Assembly (NCBI GenBank): GCA_023614405.1
Contig: CM042694.1
Coordinates: forward strand, 353,170,010 to 353,234,009
Reading direction: 5' to 3'
From: Avena insularis
Taxonomy: Eukaryota > Streptophyta > Magnoliopsida > Poales > Poaceae
Length of the DNA: 64,000 bases
Below the pieces are notes generated by a model. It did not search any database. It was not told where the DNA came from and saw only the letters and a program-made list of their open reading frames with translations. Of the stretch, positions 35,809 through 46,965 are shown piece by piece (within the stretch, counting starts at the first letter, position 1; each line of letters opens with the position of its first letter). A program made the position numbers and the translations under genes.

Positions 35809-36119
35809 GAGGGGACAGCCCAGGCGGCCACACCACCCCCAGGCGCGGCCTGGCCTAGCCCGCACGGCTAGGTGGTGTGGGCCCCTCATAGCCCTACTCC
35901 ATCTCGTCTTCTGGCTCCGTGAGTCTTCTGGTGAAATAGGATTTTTGGCATTTTCCCGAGATTTTTCCTGATAGTTGATTTTCTGCACAAAAACTAGACA
36001 CCAAGGTAATTCTGCTGAAAACAGCATTAGTCCATGTTAGTTGTATCCAAATCACACAAGTTTAGAGGAAAAACAATAGCAAAAGTGTTCGAGAAAGTAG
36101 ATATGTTTTGGACGTATCA
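35809..36119 (-). repeat. Element A 5' LTR, proximal part
   Basis: Resumes after the AGACC duplicate and ends at gacgtatca, next to the right GGCCT copy. Together with 25858-26935 it makes a 1389-bp LTR. Confidence 0.9.
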
Positions 36120-36124
36120 GGCCT

Positions 36125-36347
36125 GAAGGCGGGCAGTGAGGTCGTCCACTGTGCCTGTGACGATGCCGAAGCTGGTGAGGAAAGAGTCCACCGTCTTCTG
36201 GAGCCATGCTGCGAAGATGGCGTCATAATGGGTGCATGCCACGGCGCGTGCCAGCACGAAACAGAGGCGCTACAAAGAGTCGACCTGGGGGTGGGCATCC
36301 CTGGCTTTCTCTAACAGACGGATGGCACTCGCCCACACAACCTCCAT
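36125..36347 (-). pseudogene. Split minus-strand gene: start of exon 1
   Basis: Begins at the ATG at 36347-36345 and runs to 36125, where element A interrupts it; the frame continues at 4126. It reads MEVVWASAIRLLEKARDAHP, then one in-frame TAG after QVDSL, then RLCFVLARAVACTHYDAIFA and DSFLTSFGIVTGTVDDLTAR. The 5' side has a TATA-like site about 90 bases upstream and a pyrimidine- and GA-rich leader. Exon 1 totals 253 nt with the 30 nt at 4097-4126. I do not recognise the family. The TAG would be CAG before a single C-to-T change. Confidence 0.7.
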
Positions 36348-36437
36348 CTTTCCCTCTCTCTCTCTGTGTGGATATCGGCAGACTCCACCGCCGCTCAATC
36401 TAGGTGCTTTTCTACTCTTGCTTTTGGAAGTGTAGTA

Positions 36438-36451
36438 CATATATATATAGT
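36438..36451 (-). promoter_or_regulatory. TATA-like site upstream of the split gene
   Basis: Minus strand CTATATATATATG about 90 bases before the ATG, with a short leader between. It supports the minus-strand gene model, but the sequence is low complexity. Confidence 0.45.
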
Positions 36452-36616
36452 AGTACTACGGAGTGGTACTAGTAGTAGTACTCGTACAAGCAATGAACGG
36501 TAGAAAGCTACTACCACCGGTATAGTTGACCTTCAAGTATTAAGTGCCTACCTAACCAAGCCTGCATGCTTATCTTAGTAATTGTGCAGCCTCTCGCATA
36601 GCCAAATGCCCACTTA

Positions 36617-36889
36617 GGCTGGTCGTAGTGTGAAGTAAGTAGTAGTAACATGCATAGGAGTATGTTACTAGTCAGTTACTATCTCCATAGTGGAAAATAA
36701 CATAGGTGTGGTATAATGCACAGTCTCATTTATTGCAATGTAGACTCATTTTGTCTTGAAATGTGTGATGCTACGGTAACATAGCTAGTTACCACAAGCC
36801 TCTCTCTCATCATTTAATTGCATGCCATATCATCTAAATCCTTAGTTGGCAATACAAGTAGGACTAGGTTACTCCCACTTTGACTAGCC
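36617..36889. mobile_element. Tourist-type (PIF/Harbinger) MITE, TTA duplication
   Basis: 273 bp flanked by TTA at 36614-36616 and 36890-36892. Ends: ggctggtcgtagtgtgaagt on the left and ttactcccactttgactagcc on the right, inverted repeats with a few mismatches. TTA is the normal Harbinger target. No ORF. Confidence 0.85.
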
Positions 36890-36931
36890 TTAACATGGAG
36901 TACTAGTACTACCTGTTCAAAAAAACATGTA

Positions 36932-37127
36932 CTCCATCCATTTAAAAATACAAGATGTTTTAGTTTAGTGAAAAGAGTGTATCTAGACCGCTTTTAGTGT
37001 ATATGTTCAATCTAAATGAGTGTATCTAGACCGCTTTTAGTTTAGTGAAAAGAGTGTTTCTAGACCGCTTTTAGTTTACATGCACTCTTTTCACAAAACT
37101 AAAACATCTATTTTGGAATGGAGGGAG
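36932..37127. mobile_element. Stowaway (Tc1/mariner) MITE with an internal tandem triplication
   Basis: Ends ctccatcca and its complement in ggaatggagggag, flanked by TA on both sides (36930-36931, 37128-37129). The arms carry the 'cttttagt' and 'tagtgaaaagagtg' blocks typical of the family. The block gtgtatctagaccgctttta occurs three times near 36976-37072, longer than the usual Stowaway of this type. Confidence 0.88.
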
Positions 37128-37399
37128 TACTAGATAGTACTACTGTTTTGTTGGTACCAAGACGTGGCCTTGAAAATCAGTGAGAAAATCTTGGGAATGT
37201 TATTAGAGCTAGCCTCTTACTGCACCATAATTCTCTCCCCATTGGTTTATTTTTTCCCTCGCGCTCTATCGCATGCAGAGAGAAATGGTAGATGACAGAA
37301 ATTAGGGGCTGCAATAACTAGGGCTCTAGAAATTACTCCCCCATCTCATTGCATTTTACTACTCCCCGTATTCTGTACCTCGTGTCACGAACTCATTGT

Positions 37400-38524
37400 A
37401 GCTTTGCTCTTGAAGTTATACTATGAAACTATTTTGAAGGTGTACACTGTGGGTCAATATCTTGAAAATCGCTGAGATTTCTGAATGACTCAATATCTTG
37501 ATATATATGAATTTGCATGCTGGCAACTCTTACATAGATTAAAAAACGAAAGGATATAAAGGAAAGTGAATAAACGAAAAGGTTCCGCATGACATCCTCT
37601 CTTTTGCAGTACCAGCCAAGAAAAAATGGTAAACATGAGATTTGAAACATTTGAAAAAGTTGCAGTCACATTAGATATGGCCTGAACACTCGAGGGTTTC
37701 TCGAGCAGAACGACCGATTAGGTCATGGCCATATCTACATCATAGTTCATGATAAAAGTTCCCATATTTAGTAGATGGGTGTGACTTGCCATGGTATACA
37801 ATAATGCTTGGGTGGTAGTTTAGAACTAGTATTAGGAAAAACATGTTCAAATTTCCGAGTTGTATCTTTAGGGTCCGTGTTGTAAAAGTATAGGTCCCAG
37901 ATGTATTTTGGTTTCATTTTTGGACCACTATGTAATTTTCATGCCCACCATTGGATTTAACGCGCACGTTCTTGGTACTTCAGCGCAGATTCCTCGTTAG
38001 AAAGAAAAAGAAAAAGTTCCCAGTGACCAGAATTATTTGCGTACGAATATTTTGGATCTGAATGCCCTAGACCCAATTTTCAGAAAAAATGGACTACTGT
38101 GCAAAACTTGAGTAGGCCGTACTTCTACTGAACCAGGGGCACCAGAAAATTAACCCCAAAGCTGCCAAAGAAAAAAACGGCAGAAAAAAACAAAGAGCAA
38201 GAAGAGATTATTGACGGGAGGCAGCGCGAGAGCAGCGAAGGAGTTGAAGGCGGTGCAATGTGAGAGTAAAGCTAGTTTGATGGGTTTCTGACACGAGGTA
38301 CAGGTACCTACTAGTAACACAGTACTACTACTATGTTTTCTCTCTCCTTCGATGTCTCTCACCATCCATCCTCTCTCCCCCTCCTGTGCAGCGCCCCGCA
38401 CGCACCGGCCCTCGTCCCACTGCGTCGGCCGCACACGTGTGCCTTGGTATGGCCACGCTGTTTATCTATGTGCGTGTCCTATTTTTTCCTTTTTTTCTCG
38501 ACAAGAGTCTCTAGCGTGTCTGTG
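37400..38524 (+). repeat. 1.1-kb direct duplication, copy 2
   Basis: Pairs with 1626-2757. Before element A inserted, the two copies were about 3.8 kb apart, start to start. Copy 2 is followed directly by the beta repeat. The small ORF at 38333 differs in its end from that at 2569, so coding function is unlikely. Confidence 0.85.
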
Positions 38525-41500
38525 AGGATACATAGCACCAATCTTGACCGTTGGGCTATAAGATCCAATGGTTCAGAGTAGCTGAATTCGTGTTGAACAG
38601 TACCTAGAGAAAACTCCACCATGTTCTAGGACCATCATACTTTAAGTCTTGTTAGAGAAAATGCATACATTAAGTCTATTAATAATAACTATCTTCTTTT
38701 CCATTCTAGCATCTAGAAGATTCGATTGATAGTCTTCATCACAATAAATTATAAAATTACTACATAAAATTGATAGTCTTCAATTGATAGTCTAACATAT
38801 CATCACTATATAAAATTATAATTGGTAAAGCACAATAAATTATAAATTTTATCAGCATCTATAAAGTATGGGTGTATATTTGGTCCTTGTACTTTGCTTG
38901 TCATTATGCTGAAGACTATCAATAGAATCTTCTAGATGCTAGAATGGAAAAGAAGATCCAACGGCTAGAAATGTTGGGATTCGCGAGTCTTGATCCAATG
39001 GTCAATATTCAAAGTTATTCGTACACTATATAGTGGTAAGAGGTAAGATAAGATATCTCTATCTCTACTACTATAATGGAGCAGTTTTGAATTGGATCTA
39101 TAGCACCAATCATGATCGTTGGGCTGTTAGATCGAATGGTTCATCGAAGCTGGATTCATGTTGAATAGTACCTAGAGCAAACTCCACCATGTATGTTTTA
39201 GAACCATCATGCCACCACCCCCAAAATTTCTTAGCACAGTAGGCTGTAAATAGTACAGACCTAGAACCATCATGTCACCACCCCCAAAATGCATAAATTA
39301 AGTATATTAATAATAACTATCTGCACATATTGAGAATACAACCTACTGTGCTATGAAATTTTGGGAGTGGTGACATGCATGATGATTCTAGAACATGGAG
39401 GAGTTTGCTCTAGGTACTATTCAACACAAATCCAGCTGCTTTGATCCATTGGATCTAACAGCCCAACGGTCAGGTATGGTGCTATGGAACCAATTCAAAA
39501 CTGCTCTATTCTTATCTTATCTTACCACTATATAGTGTTCGAATAACTTTGAATATTGACCGTTGTATCAAGACTCACAAATCCCAATATTTCTAGCCGT
39601 TGGATCTTCTTTTCCATTCTAGCATCTTGAAGATTCTATTGATAGTCTTCATTACAAACCACTATATAGTCTTCATTACAAAAAAAGTTTCTATTTTTTG
39701 AACGGTCTAGAAGATTCTATTGATAGTCTTCATCACAATGAATTCTATGCACAAAACTTAAAACACACTTCTCCATCATTCTAGAATCCTCTCCCTCGTT
39801 TCTCTAGACCATGTTACCAAAAATTTCATGTTTTAGATCTCCACTGCTATAATGAAGCAGTTTTGATTGGATCCATATTACCAATCCTGGCCATTGGGCT
39901 GTTAGATCCAATGATTCAAAGCACCTGGATTCGTGTTGAATATTTCCTAGAGCAAACTCCACCATGTTCTATAGAACCATCATGTCATCACCCCCAAAAT
40001 TTCATAGAACACTAGGCTATATTCTCAATATGTGTATATAGTTATTATTAATAGACTTAATTTATGCATTTTTTCTCTAATATATGAAATGTGATTTAAC
40101 AAACATTAAGTCGTTATTAACCAATAGTCTTGTTAGAGAAAAATTCATACATTAAGTATATTAATAATAACTATCTACACATATTGAGAATATAGCCTAC
40201 TATGCAATAAAATTTTGGGGGTGGTGACATGCTGATGGTTCTAGAACATGGTGGAGTTTGCTCTATAGGTACTATTCAATATGAATCTAGCTTCTCTAAA
40301 CCATTGGATCTAACAGCCGAACGTTCTATATGAAATGTGATTTAACAAACATTAATTTGTTACTAACCAATAGTTTTGTTAGAGAAAATGCATACTTTAA
40401 GTCTATTAATTATAACTATCTACACATAATGAGAATACAGCCTACTATGCTATGAAATTTTGGGGGTGGTGACATGATGGTTCTAGAACATGGTGGAGTT
40501 TGCTCTAGGTCAGTACTATTCAACAAGAATCAAGCTACTCTGAACCATTGGATCTAACGGCCCAACGGCCAGGATTGGTGCTATGGATCCAATTCATTCA
40601 AAACTGCTCCACTATCTTATCTTATCTACCACTATATAGTGTATGAGTAACTTTGAATATTGACCATTGGATCGAGACTCACGAATCCGAACATTTCCAG
40701 CCATTTTTGGATCTTCTTTTCCATTTTAGCATCTAGAAGATTCTATTGATAGTCTTCAACACGATGAATGCACTATGCATAAACCTCTCAAAACACACTT
40801 CTCCATCATACTAGAATCCTCTCCCTCGTTTCTCTAAACCATGTTACCAAAAATTTCAAGTGTTAGGTAGCTAATAATCTTTGACTTCAACACATGATGA
40901 TACAAAGTAGAAGAACCAACAATACACCCATTCTTTATAGATGTTGATCAAATTTATATTTTTTCCACTTTACCTATTATATTTTTATATAGTGATGATA
41001 TGTCAGACGTCTATTATCTGAGCCTCATGTGCAACTTACTAGTAGTAGTAGAGAGAATACAACCTACTGTGTTATGAAATTTTGGGGGTGGTGACATGAT
41101 GGTTCTAGAACATGACGGAGTTTTCTCTAAGTACTATTCAACACGATCCAACTGCTTTGAACCATTGGATCTAACGGCCCAATGGTCATGATTGGTGATA
41201 TGGATCCAATTCAAAACTGCTATATTCTTATCTTATCTTATCTTACCACTATATAGTGTATGAATAACTTTGAACATTGACTGTTGGATCAAGACTCGCG
41301 AATCCCACTAGCCGTTGGATCTTCTTTTCCATTCTAGGATCTAGAAGATTCTATTTTTGGAATGGTCTAGAATATTCTATTGATAATCTTCATCACAATG
41401 AATGCTATGCATAAAACTCAAAACACACTTCTCCATCATTCTAGAGTCTTCTCCCAAGCTCGTTTCTCTAGACCATGTGTTACTGAAAATTTTATGTTTT

Positions 41501-41845
41501 AGTAGATAGCTAATAATAGTTGACTTCTACATGATCTTACCACTATATAGTGTACGGACAACTTTGAATATTGACCGTTGGATCAAGACTAGCAAATCCA
41601 AACATTTCCAGACGTTGGATCTTCTTTTCCATTCTAGCATCTAGAAGATTCTATTGATAGTCTTCATCACAATGAATGCTATGCACAAAATTCAAAACAC
41701 ACTTCTCCATCATTCTAGAATCTTATCCCTCGTTTCTCTAGACCATGTTGCCAAAATTTTAAAGGTTTAGATAGCTAATAATCGTTGACTTCTACATGAT
41801 ATGCAAAGTACAAGAATGAAATATACACCTGAGAAGATTATTCTA

Positions 41846-41968
41846 CTCCCTCCGATCCAAATTATTGTTCTCAAATTTGTCTAGATTCGATTGTATCTAG
41901 TCATGTTTTAGTGTTAGATACATCTGAATCTAGACAAATCTGAGAACAATAATTTGGATCGAAGGGAG
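41846..41968. mobile_element. Stowaway MITE (123 bp)
   Basis: Ends ctccctccgatccaaatt and its near complement aatttggatcgaagggag, flanked by TA (41844-41845 and 41969-41970). The almost perfectly self-complementary body could form a long hairpin. It lies inside the alpha array. Confidence 0.9.
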
Positions 41969-42506
41969 TAGAATGATGGAGTAGTGTTTTTTGAGGTTTG
42001 TGCATTGCATTCATTGTGCTAAAGACGTACTATCCATAATATATTCTAGTAGAGATGCTACCTAGTAGAATGGAAAGGAAGATCCAACGACTAGCAATGT
42101 TGGGATTCACGAGTCTTGATCCAATGATCAATATATTTGAAGTTATTGATACGCTGTATAGTGGTAAGATAAGATAACATAAACAATAGTATTTTCTAGA
42201 GATGATGCTATAATGGAACAGTTGATCGAACGGCTGGTAATGTTGGGATTCGCGAGTTTTGATTCGGCCAACCGATCAATAATAAAAGTTATTCACAAAA
42301 AATATAGTGGTAAGATACGATAAGAAAGACTATCAATTGTATCTACTAGATGCCAGAATGGAAAAGAAGATCCAACCGGTTGGCATTGTTGGGATTCGCT
42401 AGTCTTGATCCAACAGTCAAAATTCTAAGTTATTCATACACTATAGTGGGTAAAATAATGTACTATCCATAGTGTATCTTCTATTTAGATGCTAGCTAGA
42501 ATGGAC

Positions 42507-42840
42507 TAGTAAAAGGCATGTGCCAGACACTTATATATTTTATAAAATGTGATTTAGCAAACATTAAGTTGTTATTATTAACCAATAGTCTTGTTAGAGA
42601 AAAAAGGCATACATTAAGTATTATAGTAAAAGGCATGAGCCACACGTATATACTATATGAAATGTGATTTATCAAACATCAAGTTGTTATTATTAACCAA
42701 TAGTCTTGTTAGAGAAACAAGCCATACATCTACTAGTAAAAGACATGAGCCGCACATGTATATGCTGAATGAAATATGATTTAGCAAACATTAAGTTGTC
42801 ATTAGTAACCAATAGTCCTGTTAGAGAAAAAGGCATATGG
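42507..42840 (+). repeat. Tandem triplication, about 115 bp period
   Basis: Three consecutive units each starting tagtaaaaggcatg (or tagtaaaagacatg) and containing gtgatttagcaaacat (or variant) and ccaatagtcttgttagagaa. Starts near 42507, 42624 and 42730. They are internal blocks of the beta repeat amplified in tandem. Confidence 0.8.
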
Positions 42841-43372
42841 TACATCAATTCTATTAATAATAACTATCTACACACATTGAGAATACAACCTACTATGCTA
42901 TGATTTTTGGGGGGGGGGAGGGGAGTTACATGGTGGAGTATGCTCTATGGGTACTGTTCAACATGAATCCAGCTGCTCTGAACCATTGGATCTAACAGCC
43001 CAATCATCAGGATTGGTGCTACTAATAATAACTATCTACACATATTCAGAATATGGCCTACTCTGCTATGAAATTTAGGAGGGGGGGGGGGTGTTGACAA
43101 GATGGTTCTAGAACATGGTGGAGTTTGCTCTAGGTAAGTCTTAGTTGTTCAACACGAATCCAGCTGCTATGAACCATTATTTGATCTAACATCCCAACGG
43201 TCAGGATTTGTGCTATGGATCCAATTCAAAACTGCTCTATTATAGTAGTATAAGAAAACAAGATAATGTTGTATAGTGTACGATACAAATAACTTTGAAC
43301 TTTGACCGTTGGAACTAGACTCGTGAATCCCAACATTGCTAATTAACCGTTGGATCTTCTATCCATATTCTA

Positions 43373-43507
43373 CTCCCTCCATCTAGAAATATAAGACATT
43401 TTAGCTTTGTGAAACGAATGTATCTAGATGTCTTTTAGTCTATAGGCCGACATCTAGATACATTCGTTTTACAAAGGTAAAATGTCTTATACTTGTGAAC
43501 GAGGGAG
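43373..43507. mobile_element. Stowaway MITE inside an alpha copy
   Basis: 135 bp, ends ctccctccatctagaaat and gaacgagggag. It interrupts an inverted alpha copy between tggatcttctatcc and catctagaatattct. The left flank is TA; the right flank is CA, so one TA has mutated. Confidence 0.85.
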
Positions 43508-43989
43508 CATCATCTAGAATATTCTATCGTTAGTCTTCAGCACAATGAACGCTATGCACAAACTTCAAAACACACTTTTCAATAATTCTAGAATCTTCTC
43601 TAGAACACGTGGAGTATTAGGTAGGAGTAGCTAGGTTGATTTCTACATGATACAGTACAAAGTAGAAGAACCAAATATACATCCTATACTTTATGGACGT
43701 GGCTCGAAATTAAAATTATTTTTTGAGCTTCACCTATCACATGCAAGGCACGTTCAACTTTATAGTGGATGTCCAGACCATGCTGGGGGTGACAACTGCT
43801 TACGGCTGTCTCTTCGATTTCTACATCAAGTACTGTATCTGAATGGAAATGGTTTTTTACTTGCATGGAGACCAGGAGGCCACCTCTCACGGCCTCAACC
43901 TTCTTCCTCCTCCTCTTCGTGACTGTAGCTCTTCTCTGCCAGATTGCTTTGCCCGTTTTCATTCCTTTTTGTTGTGCTATTTCACCCGC

Positions 43990-44980
43990 ATGACCAGGAA
44001 CAAGTCCCACCATAGAAGGGCTCGTGCCGCAACGGCGAAGCTTGCGAAAGAGAAGAAGTCGGCTTGCCGTTCTGCCATTATGTTGCTAGCGGTACCAGGC
44101 GATGCAACGATCAAAGGGTCCCAGTCGAATCCCTCGGCTGCATGCGAGAGGTCTTCAACTCAAGATTCTTTGAAGCTGCCGCTAGTAGGGATAGATATCT
44201 TCAGGTAAATCTCGTTCTTGCGCAACTTTCCATGTCTTTGACCGTTTCTTGATTTCTCGTTTACCTAAAAAAGCACGTTCTTCCTCAATGGTGTTTTTAG
44301 GTCGGGCGGTCTTCGAATTCCATCAGCACTCCTGCCTACAGAATCATCTTCACCGTTGCTGATGGAGACTGATACCTTAAGGTAAATCTCCGTGCTTGGG
44401 CAACTTTCCATGTCTTTGACCGTTGCTTGATTCACTCATTTCCCTATTAGTACATTTATTCTCAATGTTGTTTTAGGTCGGGCGGACTTCGCATTCCCGC
44501 GGCACTCCTGCCTACAGAATCATCTTCACCATCGCTGCTGGAGGCTGATCGGTATAGCCACAAGGTAAGAAGTCATTCGAATTGTGATTCCGTGTCTCTC
44601 TTCCTTGATAGTTCTCTGGGTACACTTCTGAATTTAGGCTCCATGTTCATCTTTCAGAATATTGGCTTAGAGATCGAGTTTATGGTGAAAAAGGTGATGG
44701 GCGATTTCTGCGTCAAGACAGCGGACAGAAGCGCCCTCGTCAACGAGTGCACTAGACTTTACTCCAACTCGCCGCTGACAAGGTCGGGCTTAGCCTCCTC
44801 AGGAATCTCTCCATGGAATACTTGATTGAGCGTGACGAGCTGAAGCGGCGGAACATCAGCATGATGGATATGCTGGGCATAAGCTTCAAACAGATGCAGG
44901 ACCTCGAGGACCAGAGGGACAAACTCCTGGTCAAGCTAGCAAAGCTGAATCGTGAAACTGTCGTCGATCTCCATCAATGA
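43990..44980 (+). pseudogene. Small four-exon gene with tandem exon duplication and a frameshift; product unknown
   Basis: Exon 1 43990-44204 starts MTRNKSHHRRARAATAKLAK (basic, possibly nuclear). Exons 2 (44301-44381) and 3 (44477-44564) encode near-identical peptides (SGGLRIPSALLPTESSSP and SGGLRIPAALLPTESSSP), and the introns before them are also alike. Exon 4 starts at 44658 (NIGLEIEFMVKKVMGDFCVK). All junctions are GT-AG with matching phases. In exon 4 the frame breaks near 44768; in the next frame it continues with YLIERDELKRRNISMMDMLG and a coiled-coil-like QMQDLEDQRDKLLVKLAKLN to a stop at 44978-44980. Without a one-base change the frame ends at 44825. An upstream ATG at 43843 is open in frame but less likely. 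Family not recognised. Confidence 0.72.
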
Positions 44981-45008
44981 GCCGACACATGGAAGACCTT
45001 AGTTAGTA

Positions 45009-45092
45009 CTCCATCTGTTTTCACAATATTAGCCTATTTACAGAGCTAAAACAACTTACAAAAAAGGCTTATATATTATGGAACAGAGGGAC
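45009..45092. mobile_element. Short degenerate Stowaway MITE
   Basis: Begins ctccatctgttttcacaa after TA and ends tatggaacagaggga, a decayed inverted repeat. It lies just after the stop of the 43990 gene, possibly in its 3' UTR. Confidence 0.6.
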
Positions 45093-46261
45093 TAGTTGAT
45101 GATCGGATATATAGATTGCAATATTGCGCCAATAAATTGAAAAACCATTATTACTAGTATGAATGTATGACCGTGTACTTGCTGGTAAAATATTTGGTTA
45201 TTTGGTGAATGTGATATGCATCAGCATCACCAGCCACAATGTTGCCAGAGCCAATTTTGGGTGTGATTATCTTTCCTACTGTACTATAGTAGTAATTAGT
45301 AGTTATTATCGCTTCTGTGTAGAGCGGTAGCAACCTTTCTGTCGTTGTCATGCTGCATCTCACCAACTTCACTTGCTCAAAGCCTCCATTCTTCTTTACT
45401 CCAAAAAAGAGCCTCCATTCTTCTGCCTCTTCGGTTTTGGTCCTGCTGATGGTAGTGGCACCGATATCCCATTGATGGTGACTTTAGATCAGGACCCCAA
45501 CTTTGTCTCTGTGTAGCTACAGTGTAGTATAATCATTACGCCAATGCTTACAGGGGAATGAAGAGGTAACTTTGGGGATCCCTCCTGAACATATGTACAC
45601 TCTCCACAATTTATACATTAAAAGGATAACCACTTCTATAGCCATTTAAAAGATTTTCGGGTGATTTTGTCAAATTAATTCGACCTTTTGTGCTATTTGG
45701 TCGACAATTAGAAAACACTGTTTAGTTATTTAGTAGTAGTATATAGATTCTTCCAATTTTTGAATAACTTGTGGCATCTATTTTGATACAAAGGGAGTAG
45801 GATTATGCGTTAGCTACAAACATGGCCTTTATTCTGCATAGTGTCAACCTGGTGGGCTAATTCTCTCCTGAGGAGAGAGGCCTACACATTAAAAGGTGTC
45901 TAGATATATTCATTTCACAAAAGTTAAAATATCTTATATTTTGGAATAGAGGGAGTACATAGGATCTAATAAAGAGGGGAGAGAGGTACATATATGACTA
46001 AAAAATGAGAGTTGCAAGAACAAGATGATGAATGAATATTCTATCAATGGTCTTCCCGACAATTTTCACTCTGTTACGGAAAAATGCAACAAATCCATGA
46101 AAAATGAAGAAACATGTGTATTAGTTTTTATGTGACAACGACTGTGCCCCTTGTGCCCTGGCACACACCGAGAAAATATGTGGTATTTCTTGGACCGACT
46201 CAATTGTAGCGAGTCCATCACAAAAAGAAAAAGGAAACTATAGAAAAAGGAAACGATATCA
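45093..46261. other. Intergenic, no gene seen
   Basis: AT-rich. A half Stowaway remnant (atcttatattttggaataga ending in a 'gagggagtac' edge) lies at about 45905-45957. No ORF with support. Confidence 0.5.
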
Positions 46262-46965
46262 TGAAACTAGGTCAAACTTTTTTATCTTATCTTATTACTA
46301 CTATATAGTGTATGAATAACTTTGAAGGTTGACCGCTGGATGAAGACTGGCAAATCGCAACATATCTAACCTCTAGATCTTTACCATTCTAGCATCTAGA
46401 AGATTCAATGGATAGTCTTTAGCACAATGAACGCTATGCTAAAACTTCAAAACACAATTCTTCACCATTATAGAATCTTCTTTCTCATTTCTCTAAGCAT
46501 GTTATAATTTTTTTTGAGTATTATTATGTACCAAGAACCAAGTACTCCCTCCGTTTTTTATTACTTCGCGTTCTAGGATTTTATTAAGTCAAACTTTTTC
46601 AACTTTGACCAAGAATATAAGATAATATATAAACATTTATTATTCCAAATACATATATTATGAAAATATAACTTACAAAGATTTCAATACTATAAGTTTT
46701 ATATCATAGATATTTTTATTTTTTGCTAAATATTTGGTCAAACTTTAAAAAGTTTGACTTTGACTGAACCCAGAATGCGATCTAATTGTGAACGGAGGGA
46801 GTATACACCTAATAATTTATGGATACGATGTGTCTCAAAATTCTTTAATAGTCTTTTGAGCTTTACCTATTATAATTTCATAAGTCATGACATGTCTTAC
46901 TTTCCATCTCATAGCTAGAGATGACATGATAGTCCTTTATTTGAGTCTCACATTTGTTTTTTTGA
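46262..46965. repeat. Inverted alpha copy split by a Stowaway
   Basis: The alpha core is reversed near 46300-46500 (tctagcatctagaagattca, atagtcttta). A Stowaway MITE occupies 46545-46801, and the outer part of alpha continues at 46804-46965 (gtatacacctaataattta, then ttatttgagtctcac). Confidence 0.7.
46545..46801. mobile_element. Stowaway MITE (257 bp)
   Basis: Ends ctccctccgttttttatt and aattgtgaacggagggag with TA at 46543-46544 and 46802-46803. The interior has the tcaaactttttcaactttgacc arm and its reverse ggtcaaactttaaaaagttt. Confidence 0.92.

Larger units (their letters stand above)
4127..36119 (-). mobile_element. Retroelement A: gypsy (Athila-like) LTR element, non-autonomous, hosts two nested elements
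   Basis: Bounded by the 5-bp duplication GGCCT (4122-4126 and 36120-36124). On the minus strand the LTR begins TGATACGTCC and ends GGTCATCA. The 5' LTR is 36119-35809 plus 26935-25858 (split by element C), and the 3' LTR is 18859-18693 plus 5352-4127 (split by B): 1389 and 1393 bp, consistent with one element. The internal part holds a tRNA-Asp-type primer site, a gag-protease ORF and a second ORF, but no reverse transcriptase, RNase H or integrase, so it would have needed enzymes in trans. Without the nested elements it is about 9.8 kb. I counted about 8 substitutions in the first 215 bp of the LTR pair. Confidence 0.9.
38525..43680. repeat. Dense array of alpha and beta repeats in both orientations
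   Basis: At least ten copies of two linked repeats. Alpha (gaagactatcaatagaatct, gatccaacggctag, actatatagtggtaag) occurs forward at about 38911, 42325 and 42450, and reversed at about 38703, 39617, 40726, 41331, 41631 and 43508. Beta (ggatccatagcaccaatc, ccgttgggctgttagatcca, then a 'accacccccaaaattt' block) occurs forward at about 38531, 39093 and 39862, and reversed at about 39437, 40300, 40538, 41157, 42978 and 43170. Alpha-beta followed by beta'-alpha' makes palindromes centred near 39280 and 40085. It looks like a cluster of a long-TIR or foldback transposon family. No ORF of note. Confidence 0.75.

Noticed and set aside
36108..36435. Plus-strand frames across 36.1-36.4 kb
   Set aside because: Shadows of the minus-strand split gene.
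1626..38524. LTRs of a fourth retroelement
   Set aside because: The copies lack TG...CA ends and a primer site; I saw no matching target duplication.
43684..44013. 109-codon minus-strand frame
   Set aside because: Opposite the first exon of the 43.99-kb gene; no splice support.
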